From a virus, in IMG/VR virus record IMGVR_UViG_3300007345_000172, positions 1 through 29,552 of that record: 29,552 nucleotides of DNA; one strand, 5' to 3'. Under the pieces are notes generated by a model that worked only from the letters and a program-made list of their open reading frames with translations, did no database searches and was not told the DNA's origin. Below, piece after piece: positions 7,365 to 16,406 of the stretch; position 1 is the first letter of the stretch; the number at the start of each line of letters is the position of its first letter. A program made the translations under genes and the position numbers.

Positions 7365-8060
7365 TTATTCAGTACTAAATAATTGTTTTAGTTCTTCTAT
7401 TTTAGCTTTAGCTATTTCTTCTTTACTCATTTTAGATTGTTTTATTGGTACACAATTAGGTACTTTTTTACCGTTTTTTATTTTAGTGCCTATCATTTCA
7501 TATCCTGCTTCACAAGGTTCTTTCATTTCATCTTTTACAGGTTCGTTAGGTCTTTCTAATTTGTCAGCAAAGTAACCTTCTATTGAAAACCCTTTTACCT
7601 CACCTGCTTTTACTTTTTTCCAAACATCATCATTATTTACTTTCATAGATACCATCCAAGTACCAATAGGCACGTTTAAATCGTACATTCTACTTTTATC
7701 TTGTTCACTTTCTACTATCCAACTTTCTACAGCAGTTAAACCTTTAAGTTCTAATTGGTGTTCTAATGTTGAATTGCTTTGATTACCTTTTATAAAGAAT
7801 AATTCACTTGCTTTTCTTACAGTTGCTTGACTAAAATATATATAATACTCTTGCTCACCGTTTGTACGGTAGATAGGTTTGTTAGGTATTAAAGCAGCAC
7901 CCATAAGGATACGTTTTTCTTTATCTACTTCTGCAAGTTTAAACTCTTGGTTTTTAAGTGCTATAAAATTTTCTTCTATTGCTGGGTTTTCTACTACTGA
8001 TATTGCTTCAATTCCAGAAACCTCATCATTTTCATCTATAAAAAGTTCTACTATGTCCAT
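7365..8060 (-). CDS. Prohead maturation protease, XkdF-like serine protease
   Basis: A 231-residue protein matching the XkdF-type (S78-like) prohead protease family, which trims scaffold and capsid subunits during maturation. Visible signs: the early ISVVENPAIEENFIAL block typical of the family, GAALIPNKPIYR (54-65), STLEHQ with candidate catalytic His101, GTWMVSMKV (133-141), and VKGFSIEGYF with candidate Ser159. The C-terminal 50 residues are a polar, Lys-rich tail with CEAGYEMIG and PNCVPI. It opens the head gene group and its ATG lies 5 bases after a late promoter-like box. The family call is firm; the exact catalytic residues are inferred. Confidence 0.8.
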   Translation of the reverse strand: MDIVELFIDENDEVSGIEAISVVENPAIEENFIALKNQEFKLAEVDKEKRILMGAALIPNKPIYRTNGEQEYYIYFSQATVRKASELFFIKGNQSNSTLEHQLELKGLTAVESWIVESEQDKSRMYDLNVPIGTWMVSMKVNNDDVWKKVKAGEVKGFSIEGYFADKLERPNEPVKDEMKEPCEAGYEMIGTKIKNGKKVPNCVPIKQSKMSKEEIAKAKIEELKQLFSTE

Positions 8061-8065
8061 ATTAA

Positions 8066-8091
8066 TACAATAATTATTTATCTATTTTGTT
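8066..8091 (-). promoter_or_regulatory. Late promoter-like element upstream of the protease/head genes
   Basis: Minus strand AACAA (8087-8091), 13 bases, TTATTGTA (8066-8073), 5 bases, ATG at 8060. It overlaps the end of the tape measure gene, so head genes would be initiated separately from the tail genes. Confidence 0.65.
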
Positions 8092-9661
8092 ATCCTATTG
8101 AAGCACCTTCTACTATATTACGTTCTAATGCTTGTGCGTTAGTTACTTCATTACTTACTACAAATGCTTTTATAGGTTTTTCTTCTTGTTCACCTATTGC
8201 TTGTGCTAATTGGTTTTCTGGTGCTGCTCCTACAATATTAAATGATGGAGGTGCTGGTGTAGATGCTGCACCTCCTGCTCCGCCACCACCCATTTGTGAT
8301 GCTGAACCTTTAGCAGCACTTACTGCTGATTTAATTGCCATAATTATACCTGCTGCTTGTATTGCAAATGCAGCTAATAAAGGTATATTTTGTGGAAACC
8401 CTACTTTAGCTGTACCTGATGCACCTTTTGCTACATCTACAGAAGCTTCACTTGCTTTTAGTGTTATTCTTTGCAATGTTGCTTTAGCTTCCATTATTTG
8501 TTCTTTAATTAACATAGCTTGTTTAGCAATAAATAACGCTCTACCTAATTTTGTTTCTGCTCCTGCTGCATCTATTACAGCATCTAAAGCATCATTAACA
8601 GCTTGTTTCTTTTGTTCTTCTAATTCTATTTCTTTTTCAAGTAGTTCAATTTTTTGTTCACCTGCTTCACGTTCTAAAGAAATACGGTTTATTAATTGTT
8701 CAGATCTAAAACCTTCTATTTGTGCAAGTACTGCTGCTCTTTCATTTAATGCTTCTTGTAAAGCAATAGCATTTTCTTGATTTTGGTTTTTATCAAATTC
8801 TGCTTGTGCTGCTTTAATTGTTATATCAACATTTTGAAGCATTTTTTCACTTTGCTCATCAAGTATTTCTCCTAACTTATTGTTGGCAGCAATACGTTCT
8901 TCAATGGTTTTACTTTCATCATCTCTTATTTGTCTTTGTTGTTCTGCTTGTCTATCGTACTTTTCTATTAACCCTTGATTAATAACATTTGCTAATTCAG
9001 CTTGTTTATTTAAATCTACAGTATCTCTTGCTGCTTTTACAGTTGATTTAGCATATTCAGTTATTCCATTTACTGCTGTTTTTACAGATTCAGTTATTTT
9101 TTCAAACCCACCATCTTCTCCTGTTACTATATCAAATAATTCTTTTGATGCTTGTTTAGCAGTAAGTGCTGCACCAGCAAAATCACCTGCAAAAAACTTA
9201 ATAGCTGCTTTACCAAATAAACCTAATGCTTCTAACCCTTGTTTTAATCTATCTATAATACCTTGTTTAATAGATGAACCAAAATTTTTAATTGATTGTA
9301 CAGGATCATCAAAAATACCTTTAAAATAATCTATAACAGTACCAACGTTTGCATCAAGGAATTTAAAAAAGTCATTAAAAGCTAAACTTAATGCTTCAAA
9401 AGCAGTACTAAAAGCATCTGTTACTTTTTGGTTTTCATTAAATACTTCTGCAAGTTTAGAAAATGCTGCAATAGCTAAACCAATACCAGCAGCTTTAATG
9501 GCAGTACCAATACCTTTTACACCTTTAGAAACACCGCTTGTTGTGTCTTTAACATCTTCAAGGTTGTCATCTATGCGTTGTACACTTTTTGCTACACCAT
9601 CTAAATCTTTTTGAGCCTTGTCTACTTTAGCTTCTAACTCTATTGTTTTTTTTACTGCCAT
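8090..9661 (-). CDS. Tail tape measure protein
   Basis: A 523-residue protein that sets tail length and travels with the DNA. The N-terminus (ELEAKVDKAQKDLDGVAKSV) is a coiled coil. A hydrophobic stretch (GTAIKAAGIGLAIAAFSKLA) follows, then long Ala/Gln/Glu-rich helices (EERIAANNKLGEILDEQSEK and onward), a second hydrophobic patch (PLLAAFAIQAAGIIMAIKSA), a Gly-rich linker, and a closing AFVVSNEVTNAQALERNIVE, which I associate with tape measure proteins of Bacteroidetes phages. At roughly 1.5 angstrom per residue a tail near 75-80 nm would be expected. It overlaps the 46-residue gene upstream by 10 bases. It does not follow the chaperone directly, which is unusual. Confidence 0.85.
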   Translation of the reverse strand: MAVKKTIELEAKVDKAQKDLDGVAKSVQRIDDNLEDVKDTTSGVSKGVKGIGTAIKAAGIGLAIAAFSKLAEVFNENQKVTDAFSTAFEALSLAFNDFFKFLDANVGTVIDYFKGIFDDPVQSIKNFGSSIKQGIIDRLKQGLEALGLFGKAAIKFFAGDFAGAALTAKQASKELFDIVTGEDGGFEKITESVKTAVNGITEYAKSTVKAARDTVDLNKQAELANVINQGLIEKYDRQAEQQRQIRDDESKTIEERIAANNKLGEILDEQSEKMLQNVDITIKAAQAEFDKNQNQENAIALQEALNERAAVLAQIEGFRSEQLINRISLEREAGEQKIELLEKEIELEEQKKQAVNDALDAVIDAAGAETKLGRALFIAKQAMLIKEQIMEAKATLQRITLKASEASVDVAKGASGTAKVGFPQNIPLLAAFAIQAAGIIMAIKSAVSAAKGSASQMGGGGAGGAASTPAPPSFNIVGAAPENQLAQAIGEQEEKPIKAFVVSNEVTNAQALERNIVEGASIG

Positions 9662-9792
9662 TTCTTAAATTGTTTGTACGCTTCTCTTATTGATTCAGGG
9701 TACTTGTTTTTACCCATAGCTATATCCATATATTGTCCGTTCCATTTTTCGCTTCTTGCAAATTCTAATAAATCTAATATATTCTGTATCAT
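9652..9792 (-). CDS. Small protein before the tape measure (46 aa)
   Basis: A 46-residue protein, MIQNILDLLEFARSEKWNGQ..., ending REAYKQFKKWQ, whose stop lies inside the first codons of the tape measure gene. It is polar and helical, with three Trp/Tyr-containing motifs (KWNGQYMD, KYPESIREAY). The position just ahead of the tape measure is where phages often carry short chaperone-type partners; that role is inferred only. Its stop-start overlap with the tape measure and the lack of any other gene in the interval support it. Confidence 0.6.
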   Translation of the reverse strand: MIQNILDLLEFARSEKWNGQYMDIAMGKNKYPESIREAYKQFKKWQ

Positions 9793-9802
9793 ATCTTTTT
9801 GT

Positions 9803-12800
9803 TTATGAGGTGCTTTGTAAATCTGCAACTGTAAACGCTAATCCTAAAGAACCTCCACTAACAATAGTTCCTGTAACTGTACCACCTTTAATCATTACAA
9901 TAGGATATGCGTTTAAATACATATGGTATTTTACAAAGGCATTAGTTTTATTGCTAAAATTAAATACAGCAGAAAAATCTGCACCAAATCTATCTATTGC
10001 TTTGAATGTATGTGATACAGCATAATAAGTGCCTGCTGTTGGATTAGCAACACTTGACAACCATTCAACTATTTCTTTAACTGCTGTTTCGTTTGGTTGT
10101 ATAACATTTCCGATTATAATTCCATCTTGGTCTTCGCCACCATATAACGTAAAGTTGCCTTTTCTTAAGTTATGCTGTGGCGAACCTGCACTCATATATC
10201 CTGCTGTACCAACTATACCATAAAGGTTTTCACCACTTGCATTGTTGTATTGAGTTACTGCTGATGGTACTGTAGATGCAGTTACAACACTACTTATTGC
10301 ATCTGCTTTATCGTTTTGTACATCGGTGTTAGTTCTCGCATAGAATCTATAATAAAGTATTGCAGGATGTGTTAAACCTGCTTTCTTATAAGTACTGTTT
10401 ACTGATAAATTGTTATCTAATAAAACCTTAATAACTGCTAACGTAGGTGTAAACGGTACAGTAGTAACATCACCAAATGCTTTTAATGTATCAACATCAT
10501 CTGTAGAACTTAAATTAGTTAATGATGTAGAATATAAATAACCGTACTCATCTAATTTTTGTGTATTACCTACTTTGCCTATTGCAGTTATTTTATGACT
10601 AAAGAAAACCTCTGTAGTTGTAGATACTGGTATTTGATCCGTTGCTATTGTAGGTGGTGTTACCGTTAAACTTGTATCTGTAAATACACTTGCAGGATTA
10701 TTTACCGTTGCACTTGGTATTCCTGTTTTTATACTTGGCAATGTAAATTGGTTATTACATCCTGAATCTACTTTAACATCTATTGTATCAGAAGTAATTG
10801 TATCGGTGTCAACTGTTAAACAATTATCTTGTAATACTTTTAATGTTTTAAATACTGGTTCTTCAAATATGTTTGTTAATTCTAAACTACTTTGTTCTGT
10901 TTCAAAGTTTGTAGATATTTTATTTATTCTATACTCATTATTATTTAATATAAATCTATCTGCTAAATCAAGTTTAAAAATAATGTTCATTGGTAAATAC
11001 GCTTTTACGCTTGTTAGTCTTTTGCGTAAATCAAACATATCTTTTACATAGGTTTCATAATATGTTTTAAATAAACTTTTATTATTTACTTGTCTTGAAA
11101 ATTCATCAAATTCAGCATTAAAGTTTAAACTTTGTTTACCTGCTAAATACGTACTTCCTTTATCTTCACAATTTAAAGGTATATATGGGTTTGCTACTGA
11201 TGCACCAGAAGTATTAGCTAAATTTAAAGTTCGTATTGTTGCTGTAGATTTTGCAGCATAAAATATAAGAGGTTTACCAAGATAAGGACTTTGGCTTTCA
11301 TCAACAGAATAACCGTATTGCACACCACTATCATTAACGCTTACTACATTATTAGCTTGTACAAATAGATGTTCATATTTAAAATGTTCAAAAGGTAATT
11401 CTATATTATATACTTTACCATCAAATTTATTAGGTGCTTCGTAATCTAACGCACCCCATTTTGTATTTGCTATTTGGTAATGATTATTTGCTAAAAAACT
11501 TTCAGTTCCTTCATAACCAAAATCTATTTCTTTAAAAGGTAATACAGCATCTGTTATAGTTTCTGTTTTATCTACAAACGGTGTTATGTCGTGTACGGTT
11601 GTGCTACCTGCATAAAAGTTGTCTAATGTTTTAACTTGTATGATGCCATTGTTATCTTGAAATGCTGTTAAGTTAAACATTTTAAATATACCTGTAAGAA
11701 AGTCTATTACTTTTATGTCTGGTACTAATTGTAATGGGTTGGCAGGATCATCAGAAGTTTTTGCAGCAGTTAATTGGAATGAGCCTTTTGGTCTTGATAG
11801 TAATGTACCATCTTTATCTACTATTAATTCTACTGTAATTGTATAACTTGATACAGCTTCTGTTTCTATAAAAAATGTAAATACACCATCTTCGTGATCT
11901 AACCAATCTTTATATTTTAGTGTGCCTGTTTGCCCTAAAGAAGTAGTACCTGTTAAGCCTTCAAATCTTTGAAACTCTTGTCCATCCTTTTTAATTACTA
12001 AAGTATAAACAGCAGCACCTGATGGCACTACTATTACATTCATTCTCCTAAATATTTTAGAATGGTTTTTGCCTTTGTAATAATCCCTTGCAATTATATC
12101 ATCTAAAAAAGAAGAATAACTTGCATTTTTAAAACCTGTAAAGAATTGTTTTTTATCAACTACGTTAGTAATGTTTTTACCTTGATATTGTGCATCTTGG
12201 TTTGTTTGAAAATCACCTTCCTTGTTGTGCATCCACATATACAAATTAAAGAAAGCAGTATTTGTTTCATTAAAAAAGTCTGTACTAAATGTTAAATCAT
12301 ATTCTATTTCTATTGCTTGTATTATAGCAAGTAATCTAATTGCAGGTTTTAATTGACTATAAGGTACACCGTAATCTGTATTTGTACCTGCTGCTGGGTT
12401 TATGTTTTTAATAGTATCAGTATTTACTACTGCTGAATTACTATCAAATAAAAGTCTTGCGGTGTGTGTTATTAAAGGTACTATTACTGCATCGGTCATT
12501 GTACCTGTAGGTGTAACAACATCTAAACCGTTTGACATATATGTAGATATGTTAGTGTCAGTCCAATCAAAAGAATACTTACCTAACTGATCTAAAGCAC
12601 TTAACTTATCTTCACCTACTACATCTTTTAAGTTTATAGTATCACCATAAAAAGTTAGTTTGTATGTATGTGGTTCGTTATTTTTAAGTTGTACACCTTC
12701 AAGTTTTATTTTACCTTTTTTAAATAGCTTATAGTTAAGGTATAATTCAGATGGTGTTTTTTTACGTGCATCAAAACCTTCTATATTAAAATTATAAAAG

Positions 12801-12973
12801 TGTTGAAATATCTTGTTGTTTATTTTAGAAGCAGGTACATTAAAGGTTTGTGTAAAAGGTACAAACACTTTTTGTATATCTTTTATGTCTTGTATTGATT
12901 GTGTTAATACAATGCTTTCATCCTTAAACAGTTCAACCTGTTGACCATCAAAAAATATTTGTAGTTGCTGCAT
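9803..12973 (-). CDS. Large tail-tip / baseplate protein
   Basis: The longest gene, 1056 residues. The N-terminal 130 residues (MQQLQIFFDGQQVELFKDES..., FVPFTQTFNVPASKINNKIF, YKLTFYGDTINLKDVVGEDK) are characteristic of a tail-tip protein I have seen in Bacteroidetes phages. The middle is mixed alpha/beta with many aromatic residues. About residues 730-930 have fibronectin-like or Ig-like beta repeats (VNNPASVFTDTSLTV, FFSHKITAIGKVGN, LYYRFYARTNTD). The C-terminus is beta-rich. The start overlaps the previous stop by one base. The role is probably the central tail hub or tip that carries host-binding parts; exact equivalence to a known tail protein is not claimed. Confidence 0.7.
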   Translation of the reverse strand: MQQLQIFFDGQQVELFKDESIVLTQSIQDIKDIQKVFVPFTQTFNVPASKINNKIFQHFYNFNIEGFDARKKTPSELYLNYKLFKKGKIKLEGVQLKNNEPHTYKLTFYGDTINLKDVVGEDKLSALDQLGKYSFDWTDTNISTYMSNGLDVVTPTGTMTDAVIVPLITHTARLLFDSNSAVVNTDTIKNINPAAGTNTDYGVPYSQLKPAIRLLAIIQAIEIEYDLTFSTDFFNETNTAFFNLYMWMHNKEGDFQTNQDAQYQGKNITNVVDKKQFFTGFKNASYSSFLDDIIARDYYKGKNHSKIFRRMNVIVVPSGAAVYTLVIKKDGQEFQRFEGLTGTTSLGQTGTLKYKDWLDHEDGVFTFFIETEAVSSYTITVELIVDKDGTLLSRPKGSFQLTAAKTSDDPANPLQLVPDIKVIDFLTGIFKMFNLTAFQDNNGIIQVKTLDNFYAGSTTVHDITPFVDKTETITDAVLPFKEIDFGYEGTESFLANNHYQIANTKWGALDYEAPNKFDGKVYNIELPFEHFKYEHLFVQANNVVSVNDSGVQYGYSVDESQSPYLGKPLIFYAAKSTATIRTLNLANTSGASVANPYIPLNCEDKGSTYLAGKQSLNFNAEFDEFSRQVNNKSLFKTYYETYVKDMFDLRKRLTSVKAYLPMNIIFKLDLADRFILNNNEYRINKISTNFETEQSSLELTNIFEEPVFKTLKVLQDNCLTVDTDTITSDTIDVKVDSGCNNQFTLPSIKTGIPSATVNNPASVFTDTSLTVTPPTIATDQIPVSTTTEVFFSHKITAIGKVGNTQKLDEYGYLYSTSLTNLSSTDDVDTLKAFGDVTTVPFTPTLAVIKVLLDNNLSVNSTYKKAGLTHPAILYYRFYARTNTDVQNDKADAISSVVTASTVPSAVTQYNNASGENLYGIVGTAGYMSAGSPQHNLRKGNFTLYGGEDQDGIIIGNVIQPNETAVKEIVEWLSSVANPTAGTYYAVSHTFKAIDRFGADFSAVFNFSNKTNAFVKYHMYLNAYPIVMIKGGTVTGTIVSGGSLGLAFTVADLQSTS

Positions 12974-13953
12974 TATCTAACATTATTAATTCTATCAAAG
13001 GCAAAATCAAAGTTTACTGTATAATTTATTAGCTTGTCATTTAAAACTGTTTTGAATTGTAATGATTTAGATTTAGGTATTACTGCAAGTGTTTTGTTTT
13101 CGTATCTAATAAAAACGTTTTCACTATAAAATAGTTCTTCTATTGTTTGGTTCATATTTTCTTTTATAAAACCAGTATTCATTGTTAAAGAAGTTTGAGC
13201 GTTTACATTTATTCTACCTCTTTGGTTTTCGTAAGTGTTATATGTAGATGAAGTGTTTGTTATTATATTCTTTTTAAATAACTCATCTGTTACGTTTGTT
13301 ACTTCGCTTGTTTTCTTAAAGAAATACAAATCTTGGAATGCACCAAACTTATTTACAAAGGTTACTTTGAATGATGTGTATTTAGGTTCACAAATATTAG
13401 ATATTGTTATTGTTTTTTTAACCGTGCTATCATCTGTATCAAAAACTTGTATTGATGATTTATCTGCTGGTATTGTAACGTATTGTATTTTTTGGTTTGT
13501 ATTACCGTTATCTGTTATTTGTGTTGTTACACCATCTATTATAACTTTACCTACACCTTCTGCAAATATTGGAAACTTACCTGCTGTACCTTCTGGTAAA
13601 TATATATTGGTAGCACTCATCAAAGCGTGTCTATCTAATTCTGGGTTTGTGCCTTCTTCAAAATATCCATAACCATCTAAAGCAACGTAATCAGTTACAA
13701 TAGGGTTAGTATCAAAAGGTTCATCACTATCATCAAAAGAACTTACAACTGTTCTAACATATCTTGCAATAGAATTATAATCATCATTGAAAGTTATAAT
13801 TATAAAATCTCTAACAAGTTCTGCTATTTCTAAAGTAATATTTGTTTGTCCACTTATAACACTTTTATTTATTGTATATGCAGGTGATACAGGTTGATCG
13901 GAAATTGTACCATCCCATACATATAAATCTACTACTACGCTTTTTAAACTCAT
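12973..13953 (-). CDS. Tail protein, distal-tail-like (putative)
   Basis: A 326-residue beta-rich protein (MSLKSVVVDLYVWDGTISDQ...). Features: TNITLEIAELVRDFI, VALDGYGYFEEGTNPELDRH, a central strand-rich zone with KFGAFQDLYFFKKTSE, and an end KLINYTVNFDFAFDRINNV. It is immediately upstream of, and overlaps, the large tip protein, and I associate the pair with tail tips of Bacteroidetes phages. A distal tail ring or adaptor role is inferred from position and size. There is no signal peptide, membrane segment or catalytic motif. Confidence 0.6.
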   Translation of the reverse strand: MSLKSVVVDLYVWDGTISDQPVSPAYTINKSVISGQTNITLEIAELVRDFIIITFNDDYNSIARYVRTVVSSFDDSDEPFDTNPIVTDYVALDGYGYFEEGTNPELDRHALMSATNIYLPEGTAGKFPIFAEGVGKVIIDGVTTQITDNGNTNQKIQYVTIPADKSSIQVFDTDDSTVKKTITISNICEPKYTSFKVTFVNKFGAFQDLYFFKKTSEVTNVTDELFKKNIITNTSSTYNTYENQRGRINVNAQTSLTMNTGFIKENMNQTIEELFYSENVFIRYENKTLAVIPKSKSLQFKTVLNDKLINYTVNFDFAFDRINNVR

Positions 13954-13957
13954 AATT

Positions 13958-15439
13958 TTAAACTATTACACCTGCTCCACCGCCTGTTGTATTACACGAT
14001 ACTATTGCTAATTCGCTTACTATTCCTGTACTTTCTATTTTTATAACATAATAAGATGTACCTACTGCACCTATCGCACTTGATGCTGATGAAGTAAATA
14101 CACCATAATATAAACCATTACCATCAAAAGCTACACTTCCTTGACATACTTGACTATTTAATAACGCACCTAAACTTGCTGCTGTTGAGGTTATTGCCTT
14201 GTTAGCACCATAAGCTGCATCACAATGACCTTCTTGAGTTGTTTTACCAGAACTAATAAAATAATTATTTGCACCACATATACTTACTGTTGCTGGTTGT
14301 GTCATTGTTACACTACAATCTATCGTTGAACCTGCATTTGCAAACCCTGATGGTATTTCTACTTGATAAACTACAGTTCTTGAAGTATCAGTTGCTACAT
14401 CTGTAAAAGGTGTTGTAGGTGCTGTAAAACTTTTAACTGTTCCTTGAGCAGCAGTACCTAAAAATATAGCACCATTTCTTGCTATTGCTTGACCTGTAAG
14501 ATTAGCTAATGCACAAGTAAATGTAGGTGCTGCTGTTCCTGCTTGTGAAAAGGTTGCAGAACATTCTACGGTTGCTGCTGCATTAGAATATCCAGAAGGT
14601 ACTGTAATGTTAAAAAACAATGTAACGTTTTGTGCGTTTGTACCTGAATTTGCTGCTACACTTGTTATAGCACCTCCACCAGATGTTGCCATTATTTTTG
14701 TTATCGTACCTATTGTTGATGGGTTTGTAATTGCACCTGCCTGACTAATACCTCCACCTTGTAAAGCTGGGTTTGTAGGTGAGGTACAACTAAATGCAGT
14801 AGTGCTATCTGTTACTGTAACCGCTATACTTTGTGTTGCTTCACAAGTTGCTGGATAACTATTATCCCTACCAATACCATAAACCGTTGTTGATCCTGCT
14901 ATTACATTAGGTGATAATGTTAACACACTTCCACTTAATGCTGCTGTTACTAAATTAGGGTTTAGGTTAGAAAAAGCATAAGTAGTTTCACTTGTAAAGA
15001 ATCCAGCTAAATCAATATCAACACTTGAACCACCTACACTTAAACTTTGTCCACCAATAGAACCACTTGTTGCAGGATCGCCAGAACAAACAGTAGGCTG
15101 TACTACTGAACTTGTTGTACCTGCTTGTGTTGCAGTTACAGGACATTCTAAAAATATATCACTTGTATTAGCATAACCTACAGGTATAAGTAGTTTAACT
15201 TTTATTGTTCTTGATGTATCAGTACCTTCTGCAGGAAATTTGTTATTTGCAAAATCACCATCATCACTTGATATAGAATCTATTACACCAACAGCAGGAC
15301 TTGGCAAAGTAATAATACCTTGATTATCTACTGCAAAACCTACTAACCCTGCAACCGTACAATCAAAGTCTGGTAATGGTGGACTTGGTTCTACAAGGTG
15401 TAAATAAAAAGGGCTTCTTACGTTTATCTTTGTACTCAT
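13958..15439 (-). CDS. Tail protein with three tandem Ig-like (BACON-like) repeats
   Basis: A 493-residue protein built of repeats. Three copies of about 80-90 residues lie at roughly 25-107, 216-302 and 307-384, each starting F-x-C, passing an N/D-x-G-x-I turn, then (D/N)-x-(S/A)-x-(T/N)-V, (V/I)-P-(S/V)-G-(Y/F)-(A/S)-N-A, and ending (E/D)-C-(S/P)-(V/A)-T-x-(T/S)-Q. A different Ig-like insert occupies about 111-214. The last 105 residues (SICGANNYFISSGKTTQEGH...) form a separate Cys-containing end domain. Such repeats are common on phage tails and bind surface glycans weakly; this role is inferred. Its ATG overlaps the stop of the neighbouring gp10-like gene. Confidence 0.65.
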   Translation of the reverse strand: MSTKINVRSPFYLHLVEPSPPLPDFDCTVAGLVGFAVDNQGIITLPSPAVGVIDSISSDDGDFANNKFPAEGTDTSRTIKVKLLIPVGYANTSDIFLECPVTATQAGTTSSVVQPTVCSGDPATSGSIGGQSLSVGGSSVDIDLAGFFTSETTYAFSNLNPNLVTAALSGSVLTLSPNVIAGSTTVYGIGRDNSYPATCEATQSIAVTVTDSTTAFSCTSPTNPALQGGGISQAGAITNPSTIGTITKIMATSGGGAITSVAANSGTNAQNVTLFFNITVPSGYSNAAATVECSATFSQAGTAAPTFTCALANLTGQAIARNGAIFLGTAAQGTVKSFTAPTTPFTDVATDTSRTVVYQVEIPSGFANAGSTIDCSVTMTQPATVSICGANNYFISSGKTTQEGHCDAAYGANKAITSTAASLGALLNSQVCQGSVAFDGNGLYYGVFTSSASSAIGAVGTSYYVIKIESTGIVSELAIVSCNTTGGGAGVIV

Positions 15440-15957
15440 CTTAATCTATCTTCTTTTAATGTAAATGCTAAAAAATCTTCTACATCTAAACCAAAGTTTT
15501 TAATTAGTTCGTCAGGTAATTTTTTAAAACCTTGTTCAAATGGTTTAGTAAAAAACAAACTTGGCTTTATACCTTTTCTGTAAATGCTTCTTGCTATTAA
15601 ATATCCTATTGTATTATAGTTGCCTTTTTTAAACTTTCCTTCTTTATCTCTTAATCTTATGTTCTTGCTTTTTGCCCATTGTGCTAATGGTTTACTTGGA
15701 GGCATTTTGTTTGTATAACTATATGGTGTATTATATTTCTTTTTAGTACCACTTACACCTTTATCTTGAAACACACCGTAATCTTCCATTTGAAACTCTA
15801 CAGATATAGAATTAGGCATTTCTTTTACATTACCCTTTAAACTATTGTAAAGTTCTTTAGAAACGTTCTTACGCCCTTTAGATAACCTTGTACGTGATTG
15901 TTGTATTACAAAGTTTTTAAATGCTTCTAACGCTGCTTGTGTTTTTGTTAACTGCAT
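15436..15957 (-). CDS. Tail completion / neck protein, HK97 gp10-like
   Basis: A 173-residue basic protein. The segment SISVEFQMEDYGVFQDKGVSG is the family hallmark (strand, then an aromatic Y-x-x-F-Q-D-x-G loop), followed by a Pro/Lys-rich loop and IARSIYRKGIKPSLFFTKPF, which matches the closing helix and strand of HK97 gp10-like proteins. These proteins cap or join tail and head during assembly. It overlaps both neighbours by a few bases. The C-terminus ends in a short acidic helix. Confidence 0.7.
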   Translation of the reverse strand: MQLTKTQAALEAFKNFVIQQSRTRLSKGRKNVSKELYNSLKGNVKEMPNSISVEFQMEDYGVFQDKGVSGTKKKYNTPYSYTNKMPPSKPLAQWAKSKNIRLRDKEGKFKKGNYNTIGYLIARSIYRKGIKPSLFFTKPFEQGFKKLPDELIKNFGLDVEDFLAFTLKEDRLR

Positions 15958-16406
15958 ATTGTCATATCGTTTTGTACTACTACATCAAATGTTGCAGACC
16001 ATCCTGCTAACTTGTTTTCAAACCTATCTACAAATGGCTCACAACTTACATCACCTTGTACTTGATAAAGTTCTGTATATAGATCACCACGTTGTAAGAT
16101 GTTTATTATTCTTGTTAGTAATCCTAATTGTGTATTTAGCACATCCTGTTCGTTATCGTTTCCTACAAATATATCAGTAGTTGCAGCTTTGCTTATATCT
16201 ACAATATCCATTGCAAGAATAGAAATGTTAAACGTTAATGTTTTAGTTCCTACTGTAGTGTTGTTTACTATGATGTGTGATAATGGAAATATTGTTTGCT
16301 TGTTAAGGTCTACATCATCTAAACTTCCAAATGTAACTGTATTAACAAATGGTTCTGCTGCAAGTGCTGTTTTTAATTGTTCCGTTACGTTGTAAAAACC
16401 TTTCAT
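15948..16406 (-). CDS. Tail terminator-like protein (putative)
   Basis: A 152-residue alpha/beta protein (MKGFYNVTEQLKTALAAEPF...). The pattern of an N-terminal helix, FPLSHIIVNNTTVGTKTLTF strands, a central NTQLGLLTRIINILQRGD helix and a final GWSATFDVVVQND strand is that of the small tail-completion proteins that end the tail tube (gpU or gp37-like). It lies next to the gp10-like gene, as in other siphophages. Its ATG overlaps the stop of the frameshifted chaperone frame (ATGA), which supports that longer frame being translated. Confidence 0.55.
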   Translation of the reverse strand: MKGFYNVTEQLKTALAAEPFVNTVTFGSLDDVDLNKQTIFPLSHIIVNNTTVGTKTLTFNISILAMDIVDISKAATTDIFVGNDNEQDVLNTQLGLLTRIINILQRGDLYTELYQVQGDVSCEPFVDRFENKLAGWSATFDVVVQNDMTICS

